A DNA stretch of 64,000 nt from Desulforapulum sp034007745 (GCA_034007745.1 JAVEQI010000009.1:1-64000), one strand, 5' to 3'. Counted from the stretch's first letter, positions 50,775 through 59,675 are shown. The notes: a model not told the origin generated them from the sequence alone. Program-made: numbers and translations.

Positions 50775-52991
50775 TTAAGACTCCTTCTGTTCGGGTGAAA
50801 AAAGTTTTCTGATTCGTTGTTTTTTCGATCTTCGCCTGATCCAGATGCCAAATCCGAACAAAACAACCATAATAGGCAGGGCCACAATATTAAACCCCTT
50901 TATAAAAGTTCTAATAGCTGGCGAAGTCTGGCTAAGGGGGTTGAGTGCCTGGTTCTTGCTGCGCATGACGGCAATATCATCCTGGCCGTTCAGGTGGTCC
51001 AGAATGTTGAGCACAAAGGTGGCATTGGTGCTTCTGCCCTCGCTGTCGAGCAGGTTGTCCTCGAGGATGGATGGGGAGGCCATGACAAAGATCTTCCCCC
51101 CCTTTGAGCGCTCTATCATGGTTGTGGATGCCTGGATATTTGAGCCGGGTCTTGGGACCGTGCCGTTCTCCCCTTCCATGTCCGAACCATCGTCTGTCAT
51201 ATCCAATTCTGCCACGCCATCCCCGGGCAGTTCCTTTTGAGGAACCTCTTGACCTGCAAAATAGCTTGAGAAATTCCCTTCCAGCATATAGGCAAGGTCA
51301 AACGAATGTTTGCCCCCGTCTTCCGGGGGATATATGAACATGGGATTGAGATTGATATTATCCTTCATCTCCCAGGCCCTGTCCGATGAGGAAAAGAGTC
51401 TTGTGGCCTCTATGCCCCCATCTTTAAGAGCTTTGACATCAACGGTGAGGGGGGAGATTTTCATCACCACCAGCCCCTTGATGTTGTTCATGTACTCAGG
51501 TTCGTTATTGATGTTGGCCTTTTCGATTATGGGCGCAAAATAGATACTCTGCTCCCCTCCCCCACGATTTTGGGGCATCATCTGCTTGTAACACTCCTCG
51601 TCCATGACATAGGATGGAGAGATCTTAACCCCATAATGCTCCAGAAGCTTTGAAAGACCTGTATCAATGGGCTCATAAACAGGTCCTGCCCCCATGAATG
51701 AGGCTGATTGGTCCGGCATGGTCTCGCTGAATGCCTCGGGAAAAATGGCAAGGTTGGTTCCCTTCATCAGGGCCTGGTCTATCTGAAACAGCTCAAAATC
51801 GGTAAACTCTTCGGTGGGTGCTGCAATAATAAGGGTGTTGAGTCCCTCTGGAATCGTCTCTTCTTTAAGATTGATCTCATCCAAGGAATAGCGCTGGGAG
51901 ACAAGATGGTTAAAGGCGTTCATTGTCGTCTGCTGCTGTTGTCCCATCATTCCCATGCCGGGCATGGAAAGGGGTAGTGTGCCATGGTCGGAGATATACC
52001 CCATGGCCTGATTGATGCCGATCATCTTTTCCATGGTTTCTGCAAGAAGGTCCTCAAGCATGGAAGGATCGGTCATCTGGTATGTGGTGCCGATGATCGG
52101 CAGATTAATACTTGAGATCAGCGGAATATCAACCCGTTTTTCCCCGTACTCCATGACAAGGCCTGCTCCACCCCTGCCGGCTTGAACATTCTGTTCCTCA
52201 AAATCCGGCCACTCCAGGATCATGACATTGTAAAGCTTTGCTATGTCGTCGAGGTTGTTTTCCTTGAAGGGATCGATGTATTTAAAATCTATGGTATCGA
52301 GGCTCCTGGTATTAAGCCCCTCAACCACACGGGTAATCTCATCGGGCATTGCAGCAAGCTCATTGAGTCCCATGAGCGGTGCAACCTGATAGAGAGAAGA
52401 ACTCAGGTACATTCTAATCTTTACCTTTTCCGTAAGGCTCAGGATGGTGCTCACCTTGTTGTTGAGATTCTGGATGGCCGTGGTGAGCTTGTACTCTAAG
52501 CCATCCGTTGCCGTGATAGCGGGAATCTTCTCAACCATATCACCGTGGATGATCACAAGCCCCATATACGCCTGCTGAAACTTTACCTCGTCGTTTTCTA
52601 TAATCCTTATCTGAACGGGTGAGATGCCGTAATCATCGGCAAGCTTTCGATTTCGGTCAGCCTCATCGGTCAGGCCCGCCTCCTTAGGGGTGACATCATG
52701 GAACATGTAGTTGAACAATTTACCACCATGGCTTGAGTACTCGTCCAGGAGATCATGGAGGTATCGTTCGGTGTTGTTGTGGGGAGCAGGCAGGTTCTTT
52801 GAGAAAAAGACCTTGATGGTCAGGGGCTCGGACAGGGTAGAAACCACGTTTTGGCTCGCGCGGGACAAAGAGTAGACCTTGTCACGGGTAAGATCAACCC
52901 TGTAGTAAAGGGTGGCGCTGACCAGATTGACGAGCACGATCACAACCAAATAAACAAAAAACTTAAAATATCTCTGCTTCTGGTTTTCCAT
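50775..52991 (-). CDS. GldG-like ABC transporter accessory protein
   Basis: A 738-residue protein with an N-terminal helix (FKFFVYLVVIVLVNLVSATL), a long extracytoplasmic domain of the GldG/DUF4350-like type (TLSEPLTIKVFFSKNLPAPH, LDEYSSHGGKLFNYMFHDVT) and a C-terminal helix (GFNIVALPIMVVLFGFGIWI) with a basic tail. GldG partners with GldF and GldA; in Bacteroidetes gliding they are linked to motility, but elsewhere the system is an uncharacterised ABC exporter. It sits between permease and DUF4340 genes. Confidence 0.82.
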   Translation of the reverse strand: MENQKQRYFKFFVYLVVIVLVNLVSATLYYRVDLTRDKVYSLSRASQNVVSTLSEPLTIKVFFSKNLPAPHNNTERYLHDLLDEYSSHGGKLFNYMFHDVTPKEAGLTDEADRNRKLADDYGISPVQIRIIENDEVKFQQAYMGLVIIHGDMVEKIPAITATDGLEYKLTTAIQNLNNKVSTILSLTEKVKIRMYLSSSLYQVAPLMGLNELAAMPDEITRVVEGLNTRSLDTIDFKYIDPFKENNLDDIAKLYNVMILEWPDFEEQNVQAGRGGAGLVMEYGEKRVDIPLISSINLPIIGTTYQMTDPSMLEDLLAETMEKMIGINQAMGYISDHGTLPLSMPGMGMMGQQQQTTMNAFNHLVSQRYSLDEINLKEETIPEGLNTLIIAAPTEEFTDFELFQIDQALMKGTNLAIFPEAFSETMPDQSASFMGAGPVYEPIDTGLSKLLEHYGVKISPSYVMDEECYKQMMPQNRGGGEQSIYFAPIIEKANINNEPEYMNNIKGLVVMKISPLTVDVKALKDGGIEATRLFSSSDRAWEMKDNINLNPMFIYPPEDGGKHSFDLAYMLEGNFSSYFAGQEVPQKELPGDGVAELDMTDDGSDMEGENGTVPRPGSNIQASTTMIERSKGGKIFVMASPSILEDNLLDSEGRSTNATFVLNILDHLNGQDDIAVMRSKNQALNPLSQTSPAIRTFIKGFNIVALPIMVVLFGFGIWIRRRSKKQRIRKLFSPEQKES

Positions 52992-53006
52992 TCTAAATTC
53001 CTTCCC

Positions 53007-53711
53007 TTAATTCTTTTCCTGCATCACAAGATAGGTTGCAAAAAGCCCCAGAAAAATGACGCTCAAGAAGTAAATAAGATCCCTTGAATCAACCACTCCC
53101 TTTGCTATGCTCTGGAAGTGCAGGTCAGCTCCGAGATACCCTACCCAGCTTGCAAGGGAGGCTGGCACAAAGAAGAGCATTTTGTCGATCACGGTCAGGG
53201 TAAAACACATGGCAGACCCAAGGATAAAGGCGACAATTTGATTCCTCGTAAGTGAAGAGGCAAAGATGCCTATCGAACAAAACCCTCCGGCAAGGAGCAA
53301 TGCCCCGAGATATCCGCCCGCCACGGGACCTGGATCAAGGTTACCGACAAAGGAGATGAAAAGAGGATAACTCAGAGTTGGAACGAGCATGGCGGCAATG
53401 AAGCCTAGGGCAGCAAAAAATTTACCAAGGGCAATGTCACCAAAGGTGACCGGCATAGTCAGAAGGGTCTCGTAGGATCCAACGTTCATCTCTTCGGAAA
53501 AGAGCCTCATTGTGACGGCCGGTATCACAAAGGAGAAAACCGTGGGAAGAAGGGCAAAAAAGCCTCTTAAATCCGCCCGGTCAAAGATAAAAAAGGTTGA
53601 AAAGAAAAACCAGCCCGTGAGCACCAAAAAGAGTGCAATCACAATATAGGCAATTGGAGAGATGAAGTAATCCTTGAACTCCCTTCCTGCAATTTGTGCA
53701 ATCTGCATCAT
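53007..53711 (-). CDS. ABC-2 type permease (GldF-like)
   Basis: A 234-residue membrane protein with six helices. EFKDYFISPIAYIVIALFLV at the start and AVTMRLFSEEMNVGSYETLL, with its MRLFSEE motif, are typical of GldF/NosY-like ABC-2 permeases. It is 3 bp from the ATPase gene and 15 bp before the GldG-like gene, so the four genes make one operon. Confidence 0.87.
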   Translation of the reverse strand: MMQIAQIAGREFKDYFISPIAYIVIALFLVLTGWFFFSTFFIFDRADLRGFFALLPTVFSFVIPAVTMRLFSEEMNVGSYETLLTMPVTFGDIALGKFFAALGFIAAMLVPTLSYPLFISFVGNLDPGPVAGGYLGALLLAGGFCSIGIFASSLTRNQIVAFILGSAMCFTLTVIDKMLFFVPASLASWVGYLGADLHFQSIAKGVVDSRDLIYFLSVIFLGLFATYLVMQEKN

Positions 53712-53714
53712 GTT

Positions 53715-54698
53715 TTAATTCCCCCTTGTAAGCTCCTGGAAGATGGTCTCCAGGGAACGGGTTTTGTGGGACAGTTCGGTTATGATCCAGTCAGTATTTC
53801 GAATGGCAAGGTAAAGGGCACGGCCCGGGTCATGGTCCTGACCATTGTTATGATTGGTATCAGAGCCGGAACTGCCAGGAGAGATGCTACAGTGGATCTC
53901 AAAGCGGCAGTCCCCGGCAGATTCTGTCTTTTTCTGTTCCACCCGACGCACCCCTTTGATCCCTCTGATCAAAGCCAGGGCCTTTTCAGGATCGGCATCT
54001 GCCAGGGAAAGAACGATGCTTGCCCCGGTGCCATCAAGATTCTTGAGATTCTGAGTGGTGTCGTCGGCAACGATTTTCCCCCGATTGATAATGACGATTC
54101 TGTCGCAGGTGGATTCTGCCTCGCTCAAAATATGGGTGGAAAAGATGATGGTCTTAGCCCTTCCGATTCTCCGGATAATGGCTCTAATCTCGGCGATCTG
54201 GTTGGGGTCAAGGCCGGAAGTAGGCTCGTCCAGCACCAGTATTTCCGGATCGGTCATCAGAGCATGGGCAAGGCCTACCCTCTGCTTCAGACCCTTTGAA
54301 AGCTCGTCAATGGTTCTGTGCATTATACCGTTCAGACCGCAAAGTTCGGAGAGTTCTTTAAGCCGTTGAACACGCTTTTCCCTGGGTATTCCCTTCACCG
54401 CTGCCACATACCCAAGATAGTCGAACACGAGCATGTTATGGTAAAGGGGGGCCGATTCCGGCAGATATCCCATGATCTGCTTGATCTTGAGAGTATCCTC
54501 GGGAATAGAAAAATCCTTTACCTGAATGGTTCCTGAGGTTGGTTTAAAAAAACCTGTCAGCATCCTCAAGGTGGTAGTTTTTCCGGCGCCATTGGGTCCT
54601 AAAAGGCCCAGAATCTCACCTGGATTAATGGTGAAACTTAAGTTGTCAACGGCGCAAAAGTCATTGTAGTACTTGGTCAGATTCTCGACCTGTATCAC
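53715..54698 (-). CDS. ABC transporter ATPase (GldA-like)
   Basis: A 327-residue ATPase: Walker A GLLGPNGAGKTTTLRML, signature ELSKGLKQRVGLAHAL, Walker B ILVLDEPTSGLDPNQ and STHILSEAE. The best start is GTG at 54698, which has AAGGAGG six bases upstream; the ATG 30 bp earlier places that site inside the gene. A C-terminal domain of about 100 residues follows the NBD, as in the CcmA/GldA group. It energises the export complex with the next three genes. Confidence 0.88.
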   Translation of the reverse strand: MIQVENLTKYYNDFCAVDNLSFTINPGEILGLLGPNGAGKTTTLRMLTGFFKPTSGTIQVKDFSIPEDTLKIKQIMGYLPESAPLYHNMLVFDYLGYVAAVKGIPREKRVQRLKELSELCGLNGIMHRTIDELSKGLKQRVGLAHALMTDPEILVLDEPTSGLDPNQIAEIRAIIRRIGRAKTIIFSTHILSEAESTCDRIVIINRGKIVADDTTQNLKNLDGTGASIVLSLADADPEKALALIRGIKGVRRVEQKKTESAGDCRFEIHCSISPGSSGSDTNHNNGQDHDPGRALYLAIRNTDWIITELSHKTRSLETIFQELTRGN

Positions 54699-54736
54699 AA
54701 CTGCCTCCTTTTTATGGTTAAAAAACACTAAGGAAC

Positions 54737-54753
54737 GTAGGGGCAGCCCCTAC
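54737..54753. repeat. Perfect GTAGGGGC palindrome
   Basis: GTAGGGGCAGCCCCTAC lies between the tandem-RHH-like gene and the GldA-like gene. Related GGGC/GCCCCTAC hairpins occur at 42674-42698 and 56674-56700. They mark gene ends and may stop transcription or be small dispersed repeats. Confidence 0.5.
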
Positions 54754-54762
54754 TTCCCTGGA

Positions 54763-55323
54763 TCAATACTCTTCAATATTTCTGCTCTTTTCCATGTAGA
54801 CAGAAAATTCCTCTTTTGTCTTTAAACAGGCTGTCATGGCACGCTCCACATTAAGGCAAAAAGGATCGGAATCGCCCAGGGTTTTCTTTGCCTCGTTAAG
54901 AATTTTAAGCCCGGCATCCCAATTTGCAACCACCCTGTCAAACAGCTGTTTTCTCTGTTCATGCTGTTTCTTTTCCGTCGTTATAACCGATTCGAGACGC
55001 TTCAGGGAATATTCCACAAGGGCATCCCTTGGTGTGCCGTGGGATTTGGATATCATGTCGAGCACCTCCAGGGTTCTCCGGCTCAACACATAGGTCTTTT
55101 GAACCCTGTCTATCTTTTGAAACTGCCTGAGTCTTATGGAGGCCGCAAGGTCACCAAGGGCCTCTGCATCCTCGATGAGATGGTCAAACAACGATTTTTG
55201 TTTGATGCCAAGGTGAACGGCAACAAGGCTCAGGGAGTCTATGGCTCTGGTGGACAGCTTAAAGGTGGCCCGAACAGACTGTTTTCCCCTTAAATCCAGG
55301 GTTGCAAAGGTTGATTTTTCCAT
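54763..55323 (-). CDS. Protein with two ribbon-helix-helix-like segments
   Basis: A 186-residue cytoplasmic protein not matched to a named family. Two stretches look like ribbon-helix-helix DNA-binding folds in tandem: VRATFKLSTRAIDSLSLVAV (with SLFDHLIEDAEAL) and KTYVLSRRTLEVLDMISKSH (with RDALVEYSLKRLESV). The C-terminal 80 residues are helical and charged. The start at 55323 has GGGAGGACAGGG upstream; a GTG at 55347 is possible. It lies about 65 bp upstream of the GldA-like operon on the same strand and could regulate it. Confidence 0.55.
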   Translation of the reverse strand: MEKSTFATLDLRGKQSVRATFKLSTRAIDSLSLVAVHLGIKQKSLFDHLIEDAEALGDLAASIRLRQFQKIDRVQKTYVLSRRTLEVLDMISKSHGTPRDALVEYSLKRLESVITTEKKQHEQRKQLFDRVVANWDAGLKILNEAKKTLGDSDPFCLNVERAMTACLKTKEEFSVYMEKSRNIEEY

Positions 55324-55603
55324 TTTTTCCCTGTCCTCCCTCTTCACTCAACTCTTGCGCCTCCAAAGGGCAACATTATTTTAACAATCACTTTTGAAAT
55401 GATAATGCCCATAACTTAAAGCTTTAAAGTATCAATAAGGACAGCAACCTTACACCAGACAAAATCCTGAATCAATATTTTTTTAACTTTCCTGCCGGGA
55501 ATAATGGCATCATTCCGCCTAAACAAAACCACACATTACCATAGAAACCCAGCAGCAAAAAAGTAATAAGTCAGATTAAACACAAAGAGTAATGACGTAT
55601 TTA
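55324..55603. other. Intergenic region upstream of the heat-shock gene pair
   Basis: About 280 bp between the divergent RHH-like gene and the hsp20 promoter. AT-rich with no open frame, repeat or CIRCE element seen. Confidence 0.45.
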
Positions 55604-55631
55604 TTGACATAAGTTTTTTCATACATATAAT
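55604..55631 (+). promoter_or_regulatory. Perfect consensus sigma-70 promoter for the hsp20 pair
   Basis: TTGACA (55604-55609), a 16-base spacer and TATAAT (55626-55631) match the consensus at all twelve positions. The first hsp20 start is 73 bp downstream, preceded by AAAGGAGGAATCACA. A sigma-32-type site was not seen. Confidence 0.8.
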
Positions 55632-55703
55632 TTTATCCAAGCAAACAGCAGAAAGGGCTGAGACGCACACAAACGATCAAAACCAGCAAAAGGAGGAATC
55701 ACA

Positions 55704-56150
55704 ATGTTCGCAAACTGGAGAGATATCGACAGGGTGTTCGGAATCATGGACCTTCTTCAGGGAAGGAATGAAAGATTGTTTGATGATTTCAAAAGAGTGT
55801 ACGAGAATGACCCCATTTGGGGAACCAAAAACTACTTTCCAAAAACCAACCTATTTGACACCGGAGAAAATCTTGAAATAGTGGCGGAAATACCCGCCTT
55901 TTCCAAGGAAGATCTCAACATCAACGTCCAGGGCAACTATCTTGAAATAAAGGGAACTGCTAAATCAGACGCCCCGGAAGGCTATACCCCACTCAGGACG
56001 GAACGGGGTATCAACAGTTTCGCAAGAAGCTTCACCCTGCCCGTGGAGGTTGACTCTGAAAAGGCCGAGGCCGTCTTGAAAAACGGCGTTCTGATTCTGA
56101 AACTGCCCAAATCCGTGGCTGCAAAACCAAAACAAATATCTATCAGCTAG
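55704..56150 (+). CDS. Hsp20/alpha-crystallin small heat-shock protein 1
   Basis: A 148-residue holdase chaperone. The alpha-crystallin domain (about 50-140) shows LFDTGENLEIVAEIPAFSKE, NVQGNYLEIKGTA and the C-terminal AVLKNGVLILKLPKS, with the I-x-I-like tail motif in KQISIS. It binds unfolding proteins and assembles into oligomers. The start follows AAAGGAGGAATCACA. It is the first of two Hsp20 genes in tandem, 43 bp apart, and they may form mixed oligomers. Confidence 0.92.
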   Translation: MFANWRDIDRVFGIMDLLQGRNERLFDDFKRVYENDPIWGTKNYFPKTNLFDTGENLEIVAEIPAFSKEDLNINVQGNYLEIKGTAKSDAPEGYTPLRTERGINSFARSFTLPVEVDSEKAEAVLKNGVLILKLPKSVAAKPKQISIS

Positions 56151-56193
56151 AATTCAAGGCCCAAAACAATAGCCAGACTAATGGAGGATTAAA

Positions 56194-56580
56194 ATGAACG
56201 AGACACGAGATGTCGCAACAAAAAAAAGCTCAACTCCGGAAGTAAAGCGCATGCCCCCAAAGGTAGTTCCCCTGGTGGATATATATGAAAACGAAGATGA
56301 GATTCTTCTCCACGTGGACATGCCCGGTGTGGAAAAGGAGAATGTCACCATCAACCTTGACAACGGCAAGCTTCATCTTTCGGGCCTCAGAAAAATGGAG
56401 GTCAAAGGAGCCGAAAACTGGGTGGAATTTGGAGACGCCGAGTACAAAAGAAGCTTCTCTGTTCCCCAGACCATCGACTCTGAACGGGTCAATGCCGAAC
56501 TAAAAAACGGTGTGCTGCGGCTCCATCTGCCCAAATCTGAAGCGTCAAAGCCAAGGCAGATTGAAATCAAAGCAGCATAA
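56194..56580 (+). CDS. Hsp20/alpha-crystallin small heat-shock protein 2
   Basis: A 128-residue Hsp20 with a short N-terminal arm. PLVDIYENEDEILLHVDMPG, VTINLDNGKLHLSGLRKME, FGDAEYKRSFSVPQ and AELKNGVLRLHLPKSE define the crystallin domain; the tail has RQIEIKAA, an I-x-I motif. It is preceded by TGGAGGATTAAA and co-transcribed with the first Hsp20. It differs enough from its neighbour to be an old paralogue. Confidence 0.92.
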   Translation: MNETRDVATKKSSTPEVKRMPPKVVPLVDIYENEDEILLHVDMPGVEKENVTINLDNGKLHLSGLRKMEVKGAENWVEFGDAEYKRSFSVPQTIDSERVNAELKNGVLRLHLPKSEASKPRQIEIKAA

Positions 56581-56611
56581 CCGAAAGCGATCAACAAAAC
56601 AACATCATACC

Positions 56612-56660
56612 GCCCCCGACAAAGGCCCTGATCCTAGCGGCAAGCGTCGGGGGCTTTATT
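56612..56660 (+). terminator. Terminator after the hsp20 pair
   Basis: GCCCCCGAC (56612-56620) pairs with GTCGGGGGC (56646-56654) and is followed by TTTATT. The loop is 25 bases. Position 31 bp after the second hsp20 stop supports the call. Confidence 0.7.
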
Positions 56661-56673
56661 GCGGCCGCCATAA

Positions 56674-56700
56674 AGGGCGACCGCAAAGGATAGCCCCTAC
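56674..56700. repeat. GGGCGACC/GCCCCTAC hairpin repeat
   Basis: AGGGCGACCGCAAAGGATAG, running on into CCCCTAC, resembles 42674-42698 and 54737-54753. It lies between the hsp20 terminator and the amidohydrolase end. Confidence 0.4.
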
Positions 56701-56724
56701 ACTGGTCTCGGCTTATTTTATCGT

Positions 56725-56763
56725 GTTTCATAGTTCGTTGTGTCCGCCAGGACATGGAGGTCA
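56725..56763 (-). repeat. Copy 3 of six-copy hairpin repeat
   Basis: GTTTCATAGTTCGTTGTGTC followed by CGCCAGGACATGGAGGTCA. GTGTCC/GGACA can pair. The repeat reaches the stop codon of the amidohydrolase gene, so the native C-terminus of that protein may have been altered. Confidence 0.65.
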
Positions 56764-57681
56764 TACGGGAATATCAAAGAGTTCTGCTGCGTTTTTCCAG
56801 GTGATCGCCTGCATAACCTGCCTGGAGATAGCCGAGTTCTCGATGCATTTAAGTTCACGATCCCAGGCATAGGGAATATTGGGGAAATCAGACCCATAGA
56901 GTATCCGGTCCGACCTTTGATCCAGAAGGTCAAGGCTGGCATCAATGGGCAGATAATCTGTAATAGCCATAGCCGTATCCACCCATAAATTATTATTGTC
57001 CCGTATCAGGCAGCTATAAGCGTCATACTCGTCCATACCAAAATGGGGAACGCACAACCGCAAATCTGGATACCGCTTTATCACCTGCTTGATCCGTACT
57101 GCCGAGCAAAGTTCATGGGGATCACAGGTGTATGCAGGGCTCTTTGGCTCCCTGCCTGCATGGATAACCATGGGCTTTCCCCTTGCCGAACAGAGCTCGT
57201 AAACAGGCTCCATTGCCTTTGAAACAGGATCAAAACATTGAACGTGGACATGAAGCTTAACCCCCTTCAACCCCCTGTCAAAGGCCCGGTTCAGAATATC
57301 AACTGCCCCCTCTTCCCCTGGAAAAACGGTTGCAAGGCCCGTCACACGACCTTGGAAATCAGCCACCTTGGCGACCATATAATTGTTGAGCCAGTCTGAA
57401 ATGCCTGGTTTGTGGGCATACTGAAAGGCCACCACATGATCGACGCCCCGATCAAAAAGAAAATTCAAGAGTTCGGAAGAATGCAGCTTATACCGCACTG
57501 GCCAGCCATATTTATCAAACCACCTCCACACAGCATCAAATATCATCCCGGGAAAGAGATGAACATGACTGTCAATGACTCTGTCTATGGTTTTTGGAAT
57601 GGTGTCTCCCTCTTGGTCGTTCAATCCCGGTAACGGAGCGTTTACACCAAGATACCCTTGATGACTCTCTTTTTTATCCAA
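56761..57681 (-). CDS. Amidohydrolase-2 family (COG2159) metal-dependent hydrolase
   Basis: A 306-residue TIM-barrel hydrolase or decarboxylase. Metal-site motifs are IDSHVHLFPGMI near residue 37, GVKLHVHVQ, MVIHAGREPK, LCVPHFGMDEYD and LYGSDFPNIPYA. Members include aromatic acid decarboxylases and amidohydrolases; the substrate is unknown. The start has GGAGGTAAG just upstream. Its stop codon lies at the border of a dispersed repeat. Confidence 0.82.
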   Translation of the reverse strand: MDKKESHQGYLGVNAPLPGLNDQEGDTIPKTIDRVIDSHVHLFPGMIFDAVWRWFDKYGWPVRYKLHSSELLNFLFDRGVDHVVAFQYAHKPGISDWLNNYMVAKVADFQGRVTGLATVFPGEEGAVDILNRAFDRGLKGVKLHVHVQCFDPVSKAMEPVYELCSARGKPMVIHAGREPKSPAYTCDPHELCSAVRIKQVIKRYPDLRLCVPHFGMDEYDAYSCLIRDNNNLWVDTAMAITDYLPIDASLDLLDQRSDRILYGSDFPNIPYAWDRELKCIENSAISRQVMQAITWKNAAELFDIPV

Positions 57682-57799
57682 ATCTTACCTCCAATACCAG
57701 GCCAATTCAGGGGTCAACAATACCGGCACCGCTTGTGCCATGGACTGCAGCATGGGCACGGTTTCTCTCTATCCTGCCTGGATCGTTAATGGTCAATTC

Positions 57800-58015
57800 C
57801 TAGAAAATAATTTTCAGTCGTTCGTTACTGAACTCGACAATGTCCCCACTAAAAACCTTTTTCCGCTTTCGGGTCTCAACCTCACCGTTAAGTCTCACCA
57901 TGCCCTGGGCAATAACATGCTTTGCCTCACCGCCGCTCATAACAAGATTTTCAAACTTTAAAATTTTATAAAGCTCAACAGGCTCCGTGTTTATCCTTAC
58001 CTCACGCATGGTCAT
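57800..58015 (-). CDS. S4-domain RNA-binding protein (YbcJ-like)
   Basis: A 71-residue protein consisting of one S4 domain: ELYKILKFENLVMSGGEAKH, VIAQGMVRLNGEVETRKRKK and VFSGDIVEF. S4 domains bind structured RNA. AAGGGGAG precedes the ATG; a second ATG two codons on is also possible. It follows the sigma-54 regulator by 48 bp on the same strand. Confidence 0.85.
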   Translation of the reverse strand: MTMREVRINTEPVELYKILKFENLVMSGGEAKHVIAQGMVRLNGEVETRKRKKVFSGDIVEFSNERLKIIF

Positions 58016-58063
58016 GGGCTCCCCTTAACAAGATTGATTTTTTCGTGAAAAAACTGAACACAT

Positions 58064-59440
58064 CTATCCAATTCCATAGCGTTTTATCTGATTCCAGACA
58101 CTGGTTCTAGAAATCCCCAAAATCTTTGCAGCCCGAGTCTTGTTGCCCCTTGTCTGGTCCAGTGCCTTCACAAGCCTGGCCCTTTTGATGGCATCGAGAT
58201 CGCGCCCCATAGACGGTTCCGCAACCGACAGGTTTTTGGAACTGTTTTCATGATTAACAATATTCATGGGAAGATGCTCTGGCTCTATCATCGAACCCCT
58301 ACAGGTGACAAAGGCAAATTCAAATGCACTTTTTAACTCACGCACATTACCGGGCCAGGGATACCGGGCCAGGAGTTCAAATGCCCGGCTTGAAATCCCC
58401 TGGATAAAGTCTTTTCCACTCTTAAGCCTGATGCGTCGGAAAAAAGCATCTGCAAGAAGGGGAATGTCTCCGTTACGTTCCCTCAGGGGAGGTATCCAGA
58501 TGGGGATTACATTGATCCTGTAATAAAGATCCTCCCTGAAGATGCCCCTGGCCACGGATGAGGCAAGATCCCTGTTGGTGGCAGTGATAATCCTTGCACC
58601 GATATTAATGGAACGGTTCTCCCCAACCCTTTCCACCACCTTTTCCTCCAGAACCCTGAGAAGTTTAACCTGGGTTGACAGGGAAAGCTCACCGATCTCA
58701 TCTAAAAATATATTCCCATCGCCAGCAGCCTCAAACTTTCCTTCCCTGTGGTACACAGCCCCTGTAAAGGCTCCCTTGACGTGGCCGAAAAGCTCACTTT
58801 CGAGAATAGATTCGTTAAGAGCTGCACAGTTGACCTTTATATATGGTTTTTTTTTTCGATCGCTGACCTCATGTATGGCCCTTGCCACCATTTCTTTGCC
58901 CGTACCGCTCTCACCATAGATGATCACCGGCGCATCGGAAAGAGCCGCATTGGCCACCAGATCAAACACCTGCTGCATTGCCGACGAGCTGCCTATTATC
59001 CCATGAAAACTCTCCATAGATTCCAGTGCCTTGCGAAAACCTTCGATCTTGGCATCTTTTTCGACAATTGCCGAAATGTCCGTCAGAGTTTCTACGGCCC
59101 CAAGCACTAGATCATCCTCCCCTGCAAGGGTGGAAGCATTCTTGATAATAGGTATCAACTTACCGTCCTTATGAACAATGGTACACTGTTTATTGTTCAT
59201 CCGCCCTTCCCTGAACAGAACACACCAATTGCAGTCGTCACAATCACGGGAAACCTTGCACATATTGCAGTTCAAAATCGTACACGGTTTCCCGATAATT
59301 TCATCCTGGAGATAGCCTGTGATCGTTTCAAAGGCCGTATTCACAAACACTATTATTCCGGCAGTATCAACGATCATGATACCGTCCTGGAGGGTTTCCA
59401 CCACGGTTTTCCAGTACCTGTTCAATTCCTGTTCAGACAT
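58064..59440 (-). CDS. Sigma-54-dependent regulator with Cys-rich PAS domain
   Basis: A 458-residue enhancer-binding protein. An N-terminal PAS domain (about 10-125) holds a dense cysteine cluster: GKPCTILNCNMCKVSRDCDD followed by CNWC and, later, CTIVHKDG, which could bind a metal or sense redox or sulfur. The AAA+ domain has GESGTGKEMVARAIH, GAFTGA for sigma-54 contact, FLDEIGELSLSTQVKLLRVL and a GNVRELKSAF region. The Fis-type HTH is TRAAKILGISRTSVWNQIKR. The start at 59440 has AAGGTG upstream. It is divergent from the TusA/DsrE/CoA-disulfide-reductase operon, whose promoter is of the -24/-12 type. Confidence 0.9.
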   Translation of the reverse strand: MSEQELNRYWKTVVETLQDGIMIVDTAGIIVFVNTAFETITGYLQDEIIGKPCTILNCNMCKVSRDCDDCNWCVLFREGRMNNKQCTIVHKDGKLIPIIKNASTLAGEDDLVLGAVETLTDISAIVEKDAKIEGFRKALESMESFHGIIGSSSAMQQVFDLVANAALSDAPVIIYGESGTGKEMVARAIHEVSDRKKKPYIKVNCAALNESILESELFGHVKGAFTGAVYHREGKFEAAGDGNIFLDEIGELSLSTQVKLLRVLEEKVVERVGENRSINIGARIITATNRDLASSVARGIFREDLYYRINVIPIWIPPLRERNGDIPLLADAFFRRIRLKSGKDFIQGISSRAFELLARYPWPGNVRELKSAFEFAFVTCRGSMIEPEHLPMNIVNHENSSKNLSVAEPSMGRDLDAIKRARLVKALDQTRGNKTRAAKILGISRTSVWNQIKRYGIG

Positions 59441-59477
59441 TTTACACCTTACGTTCATATTTTAAACACCAAGCGTT

Positions 59478-59496
59478 CAAATGTTTAACACATTTG
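59478..59496. promoter_or_regulatory. Dyad, likely enhancer site of the sigma-54 regulator
   Basis: CAAATG-TTTAACA-CATTTG is an inverted repeat 38 bp upstream of the regulator start and about 155 bp upstream of the -24/-12 promoter at 59646. That is the usual distance for an upstream activating sequence. The assignment to this regulator is inference. Confidence 0.5.
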
Positions 59497-59530
59497 TCAA
59501 TGCAGATCAATAAAGAACCATTACCGAAGA

Positions 59531-59616
59531 TTTATAACCCACATGTCCTGGGAACACAACGAAGCGTGAAACTCCCTAACCGTTAGCTATTAGCGATTAG
59601 CTAAAAGCTAAAGTGG
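59531..59616 (+). repeat. Copy 4 of hairpin repeat plus TTAGC-rich tract
   Basis: TTATAACCCACATGTCCTGG and GAACACAACGAAGCGTGAAA (59531-59571) is followed by CCGTTAGCTATTAGCGATTA and GCTAAAAGCTAAAG (59578-59612). The same pairing of units occurs at 7163-7268 and 62108-62205. It lies inside the sigma-54 regulatory region. Confidence 0.6.
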
Positions 59617-59645
59617 GCATTTCTTAAAAAAATTTTATCCCCAGC

Positions 59646-59659
59646 GGCACCTAAATTGC
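59646..59659 (+). promoter_or_regulatory. Sigma-54 (-24/-12) promoter
   Basis: CGGCAC-CTAAA-TTGCT carries GG (59646-59647) and GC (59658-59659) exactly ten bases apart, as required. Transcription would start near 59671, about 5 bases before the TusA-like start, so the leader would be very short. Confidence 0.6.
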
Positions 59660-59675
59660 TTTACTTTCCTCCATC

